A stretch of 32,916 nucleotides of DNA from contig CANGOT010000004.1 in the NCBI GenBank assembly GCA_947455425.1, forward strand, positions 1-32,916. The letters run 5' to 3'. The translations under genes and the position numbers were made by a program. The notes under the pieces were generated by a model. The model was not told the origin of the DNA. It saw only the letters and a list, made by a program, of their open reading frames with translations, and did no database searches. Of this stretch, positions 17,100 through 25,253 are shown piece after piece (position 1 is the first letter of the stretch; each line of letters opens with the position of its first letter). Origin of the DNA: Chitinophagaceae bacterium. GTDB taxonomy: Bacteria > Bacteroidota > Bacteroidia > Chitinophagales > Chitinophagaceae.

Positions 17100-18680
17100 A
17101 TGGAACTTACGAATATAAATAGAGACAGAAAAAAACGCAAACCAAGTGTAGATTTAAGCACAATGGTTTATGGCAAAATTCCACCGCAGGCAAGAGAGCT
17201 TGAGGAAGCTGTTTTAGGTGCAATCATGCTTGAAAAAAGTGCATTTGATAGTTTAGTAGATACTAATTTAAAACCTGAATGTTTTTATGTAGAAGCACAT
17301 CAAATTATTTATACTGCAATGCAAGATATGCAGCAACGTGGTGTGCCTATTGATATTTTAACAGTAGTTGAAGAATTAAAACGCAAAGAACAACTTGAGT
17401 ATGTTGGTGGTCCTTATTATGTGAGCAAGCTAACCAATATGGTTGTAAGTACTGCAAATATTGATGCTCACGCAAGAATTATTCTTCAAAAATTTATTCA
17501 AAGAGAACTGATAAAAATTAGCGGTGAAATTATTGGCGATGCTTATGAAGATAGTACTGATGTTTTTGATTTGCTTGATGAAAGCGAAACAAAAATGTTC
17601 AACATCACCAATAATTACCTAAAGAAAAACTTTGAGGAAATTAGTAGTGTGCTTGCAAAAACTATTAATAGAATTGATGATTTAAGAAATCAGAAAGATG
17701 ATATCAGTGGCGTGCCTAGTGGTTTTGCAACCTTAGACAGAGTAACTTTTGGTTGGCAGCCTACCGATTTAATTATTCTAGCAGCACGTCCATCTGTGGG
17801 TAAAACAGCTTTTGCATTAAATCTGGCTCGTAATGCTGCATTACACCCTACAAAACCTGTTGGTGTAGGATTTTTTAGCTTAGAGATGAGTGCCAGTCAA
17901 TTGGTGCAACGTATTCTAAGTGCCGAGAGTGAAATACATATGGAAAAAATTTCTCGTGGTAAATTAGAAGATTACGAGTATCAGCAACTGCATACAAAAG
18001 GTATTAAAAAACTTGAAACAGCACCACTTTATATTGATGATACTGCTGCTTTAAACATCTTTGAGTTTAGAGCAAAAGCAAGACGATTGGTTCATAAACA
18101 CAATGTTGGAATTATTATTATTGACTATTTGCAATTGATGAGTGGCAGTGGCGATAAAAACGGCAATCGTGAGCAAGAAATTAGTAATATCTCTAGAAAC
18201 TTAAAGGCATTAGCTAAAGAGCTGAATGTTCCAATTATTGCTCTTTCACAGTTAAGTCGTGCTGTGGAAACAAGAAAAGAAAGCAATAAAATGCCACAGT
18301 TGAGTGACCTTAGAGAATCGGGTGCTATTGAGCAGGATGCCGATATGGTAATGTTTATTTATCGTCCAGAATATTATGAAGTAACTGCCAACGAAAATGG
18401 AGAAAGCACCAAAGGCGAAACACATATTCGTATCGCAAAACATAGAAATGGTTCTTTAGAATTAATAAAACTTCGTGCATTACTTCACATTCAAAAGTTT
18501 GAAGAATGGGATGGCAATGATAATATGGGTGGTATGATGGGTGGTGGAACCTGGAAGCCTATAACCCCATCTCCAATTGGTACCGCACCAAGTAATGAAG
18601 GGGGTAAATTTTTTGTGCAAGGAAGTAAAATGAATAGTGGAGATTTTGATGAAGGCTTTGATAGTGATGCACCATTTTAG
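17100..18680 (+). CDS. dnaB: Replicative DNA helicase DnaB
   Basis: DnaB is the hexameric fork helicase. The product is 526 aa from an ATG at 17100. A basic N-terminal segment leads into the N-terminal domain with 'PPQARELEEAVLGAIMLE' (28-45) and 'FYVEAHQIIYTAM'. The RecA-like domain begins 'GVPSGFATLDRVTFGWQPTDLIILAARPSVGKTAFALN', with Walker A at about 229-237; the family more often has GRPSMGKT, and here Ala replaces Gly and Val replaces Met. Walker B is 'IIIIDYLQLMSG', followed by the 'LSQLSRAVETR' and 'LRESGAIEQDADMVMFIYR' motifs. The C-terminal 60 residues are Gly/Met/Pro-rich and acidic at the end, a Bacteroidota-like tail. No intein is present. It is followed by a 110-nt gap with inverted repeats. 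Confidence 0.97.
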   Translation: MELTNINRDRKKRKPSVDLSTMVYGKIPPQARELEEAVLGAIMLEKSAFDSLVDTNLKPECFYVEAHQIIYTAMQDMQQRGVPIDILTVVEELKRKEQLEYVGGPYYVSKLTNMVVSTANIDAHARIILQKFIQRELIKISGEIIGDAYEDSTDVFDLLDESETKMFNITNNYLKKNFEEISSVLAKTINRIDDLRNQKDDISGVPSGFATLDRVTFGWQPTDLIILAARPSVGKTAFALNLARNAALHPTKPVGVGFFSLEMSASQLVQRILSAESEIHMEKISRGKLEDYEYQQLHTKGIKKLETAPLYIDDTAALNIFEFRAKARRLVHKHNVGIIIIDYLQLMSGSGDKNGNREQEISNISRNLKALAKELNVPIIALSQLSRAVETRKESNKMPQLSDLRESGAIEQDADMVMFIYRPEYYEVTANENGESTKGETHIRIAKHRNGSLELIKLRALLHIQKFEEWDGNDNMGGMMGGGTWKPITPSPIGTAPSNEGGKFFVQGSKMNSGDFDEGFDSDAPF

Positions 18681-18699
18681 ATATTACCACAAATATTTT

Positions 18700-18775
18700 A
18701 ACCATATAAGACACAAAAGTTCACATAAGAAATTAATATAGATAACTTATGTTTACTTATGATTCTTATGTGGTT
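18700..18775. repeat. Inverted-repeat cluster of CATAAG/CTTATG units between dnaB and rsmE
   Basis: CACATAAGAA (18722-18731) pairs perfectly with TTCTTATGTG (18763-18772) across a 31-nt loop. The outer AACCATATAAG (18700-18710) pairs with CTTATGTGGTT (18765-18775) with one G-T pair, so the right arm has two competing partners. Two more CTTATG copies lie in the loop. There is no strong T-tract after it. It may be a weak terminator or a small interspersed repeat. Confidence 0.5.
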
Positions 18776-18802
18776 CAATAAAATCTTTATTTGTCAAACC
18801 CA

Positions 18803-19504
18803 ATGCAACTACCTTACTTCTACCAAAATAATATCGATACCTCAAAAACACAACTTGTTTTAAGCGAAGAAACAAGCAAACATTGTGTGCAGGTATTGCG
18901 AATGAAAGCAGGGGAGCAATTGCAATTAACCAATGGTATTGGTGATTTATTTACTGCTGAAATTATTGCTGCCGAAAAAAGAAACTGCATTGTTAAAATA
19001 CTTCAAACAGTAAACAATAAACCTCAAACCAAAAAGGTTTCTATTGCAATATCTATTTTAAAAAACGCCAGCAGATTTGAATGGTTTTTAGAGAAGGCAA
19101 CCGAGATTGGCATAACCGAAATTATTCCTATTATCAGCAAAAGAACCGAGCGACAACATTTTAGATTTGATAGAATGAACAGCATTTTAATTGCTGCTAT
19201 GTTGCAAAGCCAGCAAACATTTTTGCCACTACTTCACGAACCCATTTTATACAATGAAATCTTCAAATCATTAAACTATCAAACCAAACTGATTGCCCAT
19301 TGCGAAGAAGATAAAAAGACTTCACTAAAAGAAATAAACCTCAGCAATAACACGCAAATTTTAATAGGCCCAGAGGGAGATTTTACTCCAGACGAAATTG
19401 CCCTCGCATTGCAAAATAATTATCTGCCAGTTACACTTGGCAACACAAGATTAAGAACAGAAACAGCAGGTGTTGTTGCTGCAACATTGTTAGTGAATGG
19501 GTAA
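18803..19504 (+). CDS. rsmE: 16S rRNA (uracil1498-N3)-methyltransferase RsmE
   Basis: RsmE methylates N3 of U1498 in 16S rRNA using S-adenosylmethionine. The product is 233 aa from the ATG at 18803; a TTG four codons upstream is possible but gives no better N-terminus. The N-terminal PUA-like domain holds 'SEETSKHCVQVLRMKAGEQLQLTNG'. The SPOUT domain has 'WFLEKATEIGITEIIPIISKRTER' (94-117), the knot motif 'LIGPEGDFTPDEI' (187-199) and 'LGNTRLRTETAGVVA' (212-226). All family motifs are in place. It is convergent with the biotin ligase gene across 140 nt of AT-rich DNA in which I see no strong terminator. Confidence 0.93.
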   Translation: MQLPYFYQNNIDTSKTQLVLSEETSKHCVQVLRMKAGEQLQLTNGIGDLFTAEIIAAEKRNCIVKILQTVNNKPQTKKVSIAISILKNASRFEWFLEKATEIGITEIIPIISKRTERQHFRFDRMNSILIAAMLQSQQTFLPLLHEPILYNEIFKSLNYQTKLIAHCEEDKKTSLKEINLSNNTQILIGPEGDFTPDEIALALQNNYLPVTLGNTRLRTETAGVVAATLLVNG

Positions 19505-19644
19505 TGGCTGCAATTTTTTAACTAAGTTGGTTTTTTAAATTCTGCTATATAAGTAGTTTGTTTTGTTAATATATAAGTACATTTTTTAGTTATTTCCGCC
19601 TTCAATATTAAATTTGTTCAGGAGCTTTGATATAATTACTTGCT

Positions 19645-20406
19645 TTATTTTAGTTTCAACTCCACTTCACCAAACTGAAAACTATCTTGCAAACCATTTT
19701 CTACTTGCAATTCGCCATTTGCAGCAACAGCTTTAATGGTGCAGTTAAATTTGATATTTCCTTTTTTAAGGGTTACGATGTTATCTTTTTTATATAGATG
19801 TTGGTTGTAAGTTTCTAATAATAAATGGTGATCACCTTGTAGTAAAACATTGTACCACTTATCTATGCAAACACAAAGCTCTTGTGCAAGAGCCACTACA
19901 TCGAAGTGCTTGCCTGTTATTTGTTTTAGCGATACGGGATTGGGTAAATTGGGGTCGAAAATGGGTTGGTTAATATTAATGCCAATACCAATAATGGCAA
20001 AGCGTTGCTGATGGTGTTGCAGGGTTTCTATTAAAATGCCACCTGCCTTCTTGTCGTTCCAATATAAATCATTACTCCATTTAATGGCAGTGGCATCAAT
20101 AGCATACCTATTAAAAAAATCGTAGCAGCCCAACGCAGCCATGGCCACCAAACCAAACTGATTTTGTAGATGAACGGTAGAAATATTGGCAATTATGGAA
20201 AGCGTAATATTTTCTCCTTTGTTTGCCTGCCATTTTTTGCCCATTTGTCCTTTGCCATGGGTTTGTTGTGCTGCAAAAATGGCTGTGCCACTATCTGCCA
20301 ATCCTGTTTTAATCAGCCTGTGGGCATAGTTATTGGTACTATCCACTTCCAAAAGTTGTATAAACGGATTACCTAATTTTATCAAAGGTTGATGTGTTAC
20401 AAACAA
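19645..20406 (-). CDS. birA: Biotin--[acetyl-CoA-carboxylase] ligase BirA (monofunctional)
   Basis: BirA makes biotinyl-AMP and transfers biotin to the carrier lysine of biotin-dependent carboxylases. The product is 253 aa and lacks the N-terminal helix-turn-helix of repressor-type BirA, so it is a ligase only. Motifs are 'LLEVDSTNNYAHRLI' (18-32), the biotinyl-AMP loop 'GKGQMGKKW' (51-59, usually GRGRxGR), and 'KWSNDLYWNDKKAGGILIE' (109-127), which holds the catalytic lysine. A small C-terminal SH3-like domain follows. There is no ATG before the conserved core: the start shown is a TTG at 20406, and a TTG at 20385 (before 'IKLGNPFIQL') is an equally reasonable choice. The promoter of rsfS overlaps this 5' end. 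Confidence 0.92.
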   Translation of the reverse strand: MFVTHQPLIKLGNPFIQLLEVDSTNNYAHRLIKTGLADSGTAIFAAQQTHGKGQMGKKWQANKGENITLSIIANISTVHLQNQFGLVAMAALGCYDFFNRYAIDATAIKWSNDLYWNDKKAGGILIETLQHHQQRFAIIGIGININQPIFDPNLPNPVSLKQITGKHFDVVALAQELCVCIDKWYNVLLQGDHHLLLETYNQHLYKKDNIVTLKKGNIKFNCTIKAVAANGELQVENGLQDSFQFGEVELKLK

Positions 20407-20419
20407 AGTGCTATTTTCG
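20389..20419 (+). promoter_or_regulatory. Promoter for rsfS (TTG-N20-TATTTTCG), overlapping the birA start
   Basis: TTG at 20389-20391 is followed after 20 nt by TATTTTCG at 20412-20419, matching the Bacteroidota -33/-7 architecture with one change from TAnnTTTG. It lies 90 nt before the ATG of rsfS and overlaps the first codons of the oppositely oriented birA, so the two genes may interfere with each other's transcription. Confidence 0.5.
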
Positions 20420-20508
20420 CCAAAAATATTAAATAACGTTTGATGTTTAAGATTTAAGGTTACAGGTTGCCCAAAACAACTAATAACGAATACAATTTCT
20501 TTAAACTG

Positions 20509-20940
20509 ATGAACGAATTAACAAAAAAACTTCTTTTATTGGAACCAATAATTTTACTAAGCAATCGTAAAAAAACGCCTACAAAACTTACCAAAAACTC
20601 AAAGGTTTATAAAACCATCATTAAAGCCATTTTAGATAAAAAAGGTGAAGATGTAGTGAGTTTAGATTTAAGAAAAATACCTGAAGCTGTTGCCGATTTT
20701 TTTATTGTGTGCTCAGCCAATAGCAGCCCGCAGTGTAAAGCCATTGCAGACAATATTGATGATATGGTTTTTGCTGCTTGTGGCGAAAGACCCTTTAAAC
20801 AAGAAGGATATCAAAGCTTGCAATGGGTGCTTGTAGATTATGTAGATATTGTGATTCATATTATGCAACCCGCTACAAGAAAGTTTTATAAGTTAGAAGA
20901 AATGTGGAGCGATGGTGATTCAACCAATCACGAAGAATAA
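20509..20940 (+). CDS. rsfS: Ribosomal silencing factor RsfS
   Basis: RsfS binds uL14 on the large ribosomal subunit and blocks subunit joining, especially in starvation. The product is 143 aa from the ATG at 20509; a TTG at 20467 in the same frame would add 14 residues without family features. The core is 'YKTIIKAILDKKGEDVVSLDLRKI', 'VADFFIVCSANSSPQCKAIADNIDD', 'EGYQSLQWVLVDYVDIVIHIM' and 'RKFYKLEEMWSDG'. These are the standard motifs of the RsfS/Iojap family, complete at both ends. It precedes ftsH by 60 nt on the same strand, an order common in Bacteroidota, and is probably co-transcribed with it. Confidence 0.93.
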   Translation: MNELTKKLLLLEPIILLSNRKKTPTKLTKNSKVYKTIIKAILDKKGEDVVSLDLRKIPEAVADFFIVCSANSSPQCKAIADNIDDMVFAACGERPFKQEGYQSLQWVLVDYVDIVIHIMQPATRKFYKLEEMWSDGDSTNHEE

Positions 20941-21000
20941 TGGTTGAAACAAAGCATTGCCGAGGAATAAATTAGAAATAGAAAATTAGAAATTAAGAAA

Positions 21001-23094
21001 ATGTCAGACGAAACAAAAGTAGAAGATAATAAACCTGTTGAACCAGTTACCAAAGACGATCAAAGTAATGCTCAACAAAAACCTTTGCAACAAAAATTGC
21101 AATCCGATGGCAATAAAACACCACGCAAAGGTCCCAAGTTCAACATTTATTGGGTATATGCATTAATACTTGCAGCCCTTGTGGGCTCTACTTTGTTTAA
21201 TGGGGGCTTAAGACCCGAAGCTTCAAAAGTTACTGAACTTGAAGTGAAGCAGAGTATGGTTTTAACTGGCGATGTAGACAAGTTAGAAGTTGTTAGAAAT
21301 AAAGATTTGGTTCGTGTTTATATTAAGGCTGATAGTATCACAAAGCCTTATTATACCAATCGCTTTAAGCAAAAATTTATTCCAGCTAAAGTTAAAGGCA
21401 ATCCTGTTTTTGAATACGAAATTGCCGACGCTAAAACCTATCCAGAAAAAATAATAGCATTTTGTAAAGACAATCACCTTCCGGAATTAAGCGTTACCAT
21501 CACTACCGATCAAGAGTTTTGGGGGCCGGGCATGATGAATATTCTGGTGTTGGTTTTAATGGTGGGGGCTATTATTTTAATGACCCGTAAAATGGGTGGC
21601 GGCGGAGCTGGTGGTGGCCCGGGAGGTATTTTTAATATTGGAAAAAGTAAAGCTACTTTATTTGATAAAGGCACAAAAGTTAATATCAACTTTGGCGATG
21701 TTGCAGGTTTAGATGAAGCTAAAGTAGAAGTGATGGAAATTGTTGACTTTTTAAAACAACCAAAAAAATACACCGCTTTGGGAGGTAAAATTCCTAAAGG
21801 TGCTTTGTTGATTGGACCTCCGGGAACTGGTAAAACTTTGTTGGCAAAAGCAATGGCTGGCGAAGCTCAGGTTCCTTTCTTTAGTTTAAGTGGAAGTGAT
21901 TTTGTGGAGATGTTTGTTGGGGTGGGTGCCAGCCGTGTAAGAGATTTGTTTAAACAAGCACGTGAAAAAGCTCCTTGTATTATTTTTATTGATGAAATAG
22001 ATGCTATAGGTCGTGCAAGAGGTAGAAATGCCGTTATGAGCAACGATGAAAGAGAAAATACCTTGAACCAACTATTAGTTGAAATGGATGGTTTTGGTGG
22101 CGATACGGGTATTATTATTCTTGCTGCAACCAACCGACCAGATGTATTGGATTCGGCACTGTTGAGACCAGGCAGGTTCGATAGACAAATTACTATTGAC
22201 AAGCCCGATGTGAAAGGAAGAGAAGCTATTTTTAAAGTGCATTTGGTTCCTATTAAAGTTTCAGAAAAATTAGATATTTATAAATTGGCCGAACAAACAC
22301 CTGGTTTTGCTGGGGCAGATATTGCAAATGTTTGTAACGAAGCTGCATTAATTGCTGCACGTAATAATAAAGAGGCGGTGGATATGAAGGATTTTCAAGA
22401 TGCCATTGATAGGGTTATTGGCGGATTGGAAAAGAAAAACAAAATCATTGCTCCACACGAAAAATCAATCATTGCCTATCACGAAGCAGGTCATGCTGTT
22501 TGTGGATGGTTTTTAGAGCATGCTTATCCTTTATTAAAAGTTACTATTGTGCCAAGAGGTACAGCTGCATTGGGTTATGCCCAATACACGCCTAAAGAAC
22601 AATATCTATATAATACAGATCAATTAATGGATCAAATTTGTATGACATTGGGTGGACGTGCAGCGGAAGAAGTGTTCTTTGGTAAAATATCAACGGGTGC
22701 CAGTAACGATTTACAACAAATTACCCGTATTGCTTATAGTATGGTTACCGCTTATGGTATGTGTGAGAGAATTGGTAATGTTAGTTTCTACGACCCATCT
22801 CAGGAAAATACTTTTACAAAACCTTATAGCGAAGAAACCGGAAAAATTATTGATGAAGAGGTAAGAAAAATTATTGATCAGGCTTACATCACCACAAAAA
22901 AATTATTAACCGAGAAAAAAGAACAGGTGGAGCTTTTGGCTAAAGCTTTATTGGATAAAGAAGTATTGCATAAAAGTGATGTAGAAGAATTAATTGGTAA
23001 AAGACCATTTAAAGAAGAGAAAATATTAGATGTTGCAGAAGCTACAATTGCACCTCCAGAAACTTCTGTGGTTCAAAATAATAGTAACATATAA
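21001..23094 (+). CDS. ftsH: ATP-dependent zinc metalloprotease FtsH
   Basis: FtsH is a hexameric inner-membrane AAA+ protease that degrades membrane and regulatory proteins. The product is 697 aa. A polar cytoplasmic N-terminus (1-45, longer than in E. coli) precedes TM1 (about 48-66), a periplasmic domain, TM2 (about 178-195) and a glycine-rich linker. The AAA domain has Walker A 'GPPGTGKT' (272-279), pore motif 'FVEMFVGVGASRVRD', Walker B 'CIIFIDEIDAIG' and the second region of homology 'ATNRPDVLDSALLRPGRFDR'. The protease domain has zinc motif HEAGH (494-498) and 'STGASNDLQQIT' with the third ligand Asp. The C-terminus is acidic and then variable. The antitoxin-like gene follows after 12 nt. 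Confidence 0.97.
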   Translation: MSDETKVEDNKPVEPVTKDDQSNAQQKPLQQKLQSDGNKTPRKGPKFNIYWVYALILAALVGSTLFNGGLRPEASKVTELEVKQSMVLTGDVDKLEVVRNKDLVRVYIKADSITKPYYTNRFKQKFIPAKVKGNPVFEYEIADAKTYPEKIIAFCKDNHLPELSVTITTDQEFWGPGMMNILVLVLMVGAIILMTRKMGGGGAGGGPGGIFNIGKSKATLFDKGTKVNINFGDVAGLDEAKVEVMEIVDFLKQPKKYTALGGKIPKGALLIGPPGTGKTLLAKAMAGEAQVPFFSLSGSDFVEMFVGVGASRVRDLFKQAREKAPCIIFIDEIDAIGRARGRNAVMSNDERENTLNQLLVEMDGFGGDTGIIILAATNRPDVLDSALLRPGRFDRQITIDKPDVKGREAIFKVHLVPIKVSEKLDIYKLAEQTPGFAGADIANVCNEAALIAARNNKEAVDMKDFQDAIDRVIGGLEKKNKIIAPHEKSIIAYHEAGHAVCGWFLEHAYPLLKVTIVPRGTAALGYAQYTPKEQYLYNTDQLMDQICMTLGGRAAEEVFFGKISTGASNDLQQITRIAYSMVTAYGMCERIGNVSFYDPSQENTFTKPYSEETGKIIDEEVRKIIDQAYITTKKLLTEKKEQVELLAKALLDKEVLHKSDVEELIGKRPFKEEKILDVAEATIAPPETSVVQNNSNI

Positions 23095-23106
23095 AATATA
23101 GTCTAT

Positions 23107-23313
23107 ATGCTAGCTGTTCAAGGTTTGTATGATGGAAATAACTTTATTGTAACAGAAACATTTCCATCTGAAAAAAAGTATAAAATAATCATTACTTTTA
23201 TTGAAGAAGTAGATAAAACAGATTACATCAAAACTTTTGCAACACAAACCACAGCATTGGATTTCTGGGAAAATGAAGCTGAAGATATTTATCAGGACTA
23301 TCTAAAGAAATAG
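23107..23313 (+). CDS. Putative antitoxin of a type II toxin-antitoxin pair
   Basis: The product is 68 aa. It has a short beta-rich N-terminal half ('MLAVQGLYDGNNFIVTET', 'KKYKIIITFIEE') and a helical acidic/aromatic C-terminal tail ('ALDFWENEAEDIYQDYLKK'). Small proteins with this layout, a 'VQGxYDxGxF' start and a 'FWxxEAEDIY' tail, commonly precede MazF/PemK-type toxins in Bacteroidota. The tail would be the toxin-binding part; whether the N-terminal part binds DNA is not clear from sequence, since I see no AbrB or ribbon-helix-helix signature. The gene lies 12 nt after ftsH and 3 nt before the toxin gene, so all are likely on one mRNA. The role rests mostly on position. Confidence 0.65.
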   Translation: MLAVQGLYDGNNFIVTETFPSEKKYKIIITFIEEVDKTDYIKTFATQTTALDFWENEAEDIYQDYLKK

Positions 23314-23316
23314 CTT

Positions 23317-23646
23317 ATGAAGACCGGAGATATTGTACTCATTCCTTTTTCGGCAGCCGACCTTGCAGATACTAAAGTTAGGCCTGCAGTTGTTATTTGT
23401 GAAACAAAAGATACCTACAAAGACCTTGTTGTTTCTGTGATTAGTTCTGTTGTTTCAAAAACAATTGCTGCGAATGAAATACTTGTAAAACCTACAAATA
23501 CCAATCATCTTCGGGCAACCTCAATCATAAAAGTAGACAGAATTCTTACCATTAAAAGAGAAGAAGTGATACTGAGATTAGGAAAATTAGGTATTACTGA
23601 TTTAACAATTTTTAAACAAAAATTTCATACATTCATCGATAAGTAA
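23317..23646 (+). CDS. MazF/PemK-family endoribonuclease toxin
   Basis: The product is 109 aa, normal for the PemK/MazF family. The N-terminus 'MKTGDIVLIPFSAADL' followed by 'KVRPAVVICE' is the family signature: the GD(I/V) strand and the KxRPxxV strand form the RNA-binding SH3-like barrel, and the Arg is catalytic in characterised MazF proteins. A second conserved part is 'NHLRATSIIKVDRILTIKREEV', matching the (L/K)xxSxxxxxxxxTI region. These toxins cut mRNA at short sites and are held inactive by the antitoxin. The gene begins 3 nt after the antitoxin and its stop codon overlaps the start of the LUD gene (TAATG), suggesting translational coupling. The target sequence cannot be predicted. 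Confidence 0.88.
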   Translation: MKTGDIVLIPFSAADLADTKVRPAVVICETKDTYKDLVVSVISSVVSKTIAANEILVKPTNTNHLRATSIIKVDRILTIKREEVILRLGKLGITDLTIFKQKFHTFIDK

Positions 23647-24281
23647 TGCAATTATCTTCCCGCGAAAATATTTTATCTAAAATAAGACAAGCTCTTAGAA
23701 AGCCTGTAGAAATACCCTTTCCCGATAGGAGTCATACAGAGTTTGTATATCAACCTGCTACTCAAGATTTAGAATTAGAGTTCGCTGAAAACTTTACCAA
23801 ATTACAAGGTCGATTTTCCTTTTGTGCCAATCATGCAGAACTGGTAGAACAATTAACTACATTGGTTAACTCCAGAAAATGGACGAAGCTGATTTGTAAA
23901 GAAGAAAATCTTGTAAACCTATTGGCTGCAAATAATTTTGCCAGTATTAACAATACTGTAACATTACACGATTGTGAGGCTGCTATAACAACTTGCGAAA
24001 CTTTGATAGCAAGAACAGGAAGTTTAATATTATCTAGTGGTAACCAAAGTGGTAGAACCAATAGTGTTTATGCTCCTATACATATTTGCATTGCATATAC
24101 TAGTCAGATGGTGTATGATATTGCCGATGGATTGAATTTATTAAAGAAGAAATATGGCAACAATTTGCCCTCATTGATTTCTTTGGCAACAGGCCCTAGC
24201 AGAACGGCAGATATAGAAAAAACCTTAGTAGTGGGTGTTCATGGCCCCAAAGAGGTTTTTTGTTTTTTGGTAGAAGGATAA
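23646..24281 (+). CDS. LUD-domain protein (LutC/YkgG-like)
   Basis: The product is 211 aa. It starts 'MQLSSRENILSKIRQALRKPVEIPFPDRS', then 'LEFAENFTKLQGRFSFCANHAEL', 'HDCEAAITTCETLIARTGSLILSSG', 'RTNSVYAPIHICIAYTSQMV', 'LISLATGPSRTADIEKTLVVGVHGPKEV'. The GP(S)RTADIE and GVHGPKE segments near the C-terminus are diagnostic of the LUD fold found in the LutC subunit of the lactate utilisation complex. In Bacteroidota a lone LUD gene often follows ftsH rather than lying with lutA and lutB, so a lactate role is unproven. Its ATG overlaps the stop codon of the toxin gene by one base. Its stop is 3 nt from that of the convergent kdsD. Confidence 0.85.
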   Translation: MQLSSRENILSKIRQALRKPVEIPFPDRSHTEFVYQPATQDLELEFAENFTKLQGRFSFCANHAELVEQLTTLVNSRKWTKLICKEENLVNLLAANNFASINNTVTLHDCEAAITTCETLIARTGSLILSSGNQSGRTNSVYAPIHICIAYTSQMVYDIADGLNLLKKKYGNNLPSLISLATGPSRTADIEKTLVVGVHGPKEVFCFLVEG

Positions 24282-24284
24282 ATC

Positions 24285-25247
24285 CTATACAATTCCTTCT
24301 CTGATTAAATCGTGTAAGTGTAAAATTCCTGCATATTGATTGTTTTTGGCTACCACCAATTGGCTGATATCATTTTTTCGCATCAGCTCTAATGCTTCAA
24401 TAGCAAGGGTTTCGGGTTCAATTGATTTTGGATGAGCAGAACAGATATCGTTGGCAGTGATGTTATTAGAAAAAATATTTTTTTCCAGCATTCTTCTCAG
24501 GTCTCCATCGGTAATAATTCCTTTTACAACATTATTTTCATCAACAACAGCTGTAGCACCCAAGCGTTTTGTTGTTATTTCTACAATCACTTCTTTTAGA
24601 GAAGCATTAACAGGAACTTTAGGAGAAGCAGCTTTGTCGAACAAATCTTCAACTCGTAGGTATAATCTTTTTCCTAAGTTTCCACCAGGATGATAACGTG
24701 CAAAGTCGGCAGTATTAAAACCATTTAATTCCATTAAGGACACAGCAAGTGCATCTCCCATAACCATTTGTGCAGTGGTGCTTGTGGTGGGTGCCAGATT
24801 ATTTGGACAGGCTTCCTGCTCTACGGTAGCATTCACTATAATGTTGGCATTATTAGCTAAATATCCTTGTAAATTTCCAGTAATTGCAATGAGTGTGTTA
24901 CCAAAATTCTTTATCAGAGGAACCAGTACTTTTATCTCTGGGCTATTACCACTTTTACTAATAATAATTACCACATCGTTTTCTTGTACCATTCCCAAAT
25001 CTCCGTGAATGGCATCTGCAGCGTGCATAAATAATGATGGGGTGCCGGTAGAGTTAAATGTAGAAACAATTTTTTGTCCAATGATGGCACTTTTTCCAAT
25101 ACCACTTACCACAACCCTGCCCTTTGTTTTGTGAATAGCATTGACTGCATCAACAAAACTTTCATCAACAAAAGCTGACAAACCTTTTATGGATAAGGCT
25201 TCTAACTCAATTGTTTTTTTGGCAGCATTAACTATTTTCGATTGCAT
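24285..25247 (-). CDS. kdsD: Arabinose-5-phosphate isomerase KdsD/KpsF (SIS plus two CBS domains)
   Basis: The enzyme interconverts D-ribulose 5-phosphate and D-arabinose 5-phosphate, the first step of Kdo synthesis for lipopolysaccharide. The product is 320 aa from the ATG at 25247; a TTG three codons earlier is less likely. The SIS domain shows 'GRVVVSGIGKSAIIGQKIVSTFNSTGTPS' (43-71), 'HAADAIHGDLGMV' (75-87) and 'VVIIISKSGNSPEIKVL' (92-108). From about 205 two CBS repeats follow, with 'TKRLGATAVVDENNVVKGIITDGDLRR' and a final 'NDISQLVVAKNNQYAGILHLHDLI'. The gene lies tail to tail with the LUD gene and is followed upstream by recQ 61 nt away on the same strand. Confidence 0.93.
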   Translation of the reverse strand: MQSKIVNAAKKTIELEALSIKGLSAFVDESFVDAVNAIHKTKGRVVVSGIGKSAIIGQKIVSTFNSTGTPSLFMHAADAIHGDLGMVQENDVVIIISKSGNSPEIKVLVPLIKNFGNTLIAITGNLQGYLANNANIIVNATVEQEACPNNLAPTTSTTAQMVMGDALAVSLMELNGFNTADFARYHPGGNLGKRLYLRVEDLFDKAASPKVPVNASLKEVIVEITTKRLGATAVVDENNVVKGIITDGDLRRMLEKNIFSNNITANDICSAHPKSIEPETLAIEALELMRKNDISQLVVAKNNQYAGILHLHDLIREGIV

Positions 25248-25253
25248 AGATAG

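Noticed and set aside
19505-19644. Terminator between the convergent rsmE and birA genes
   Set aside because: T-runs occur, but the only inverted repeats there are 3-4 bp long; none makes a credible stem.
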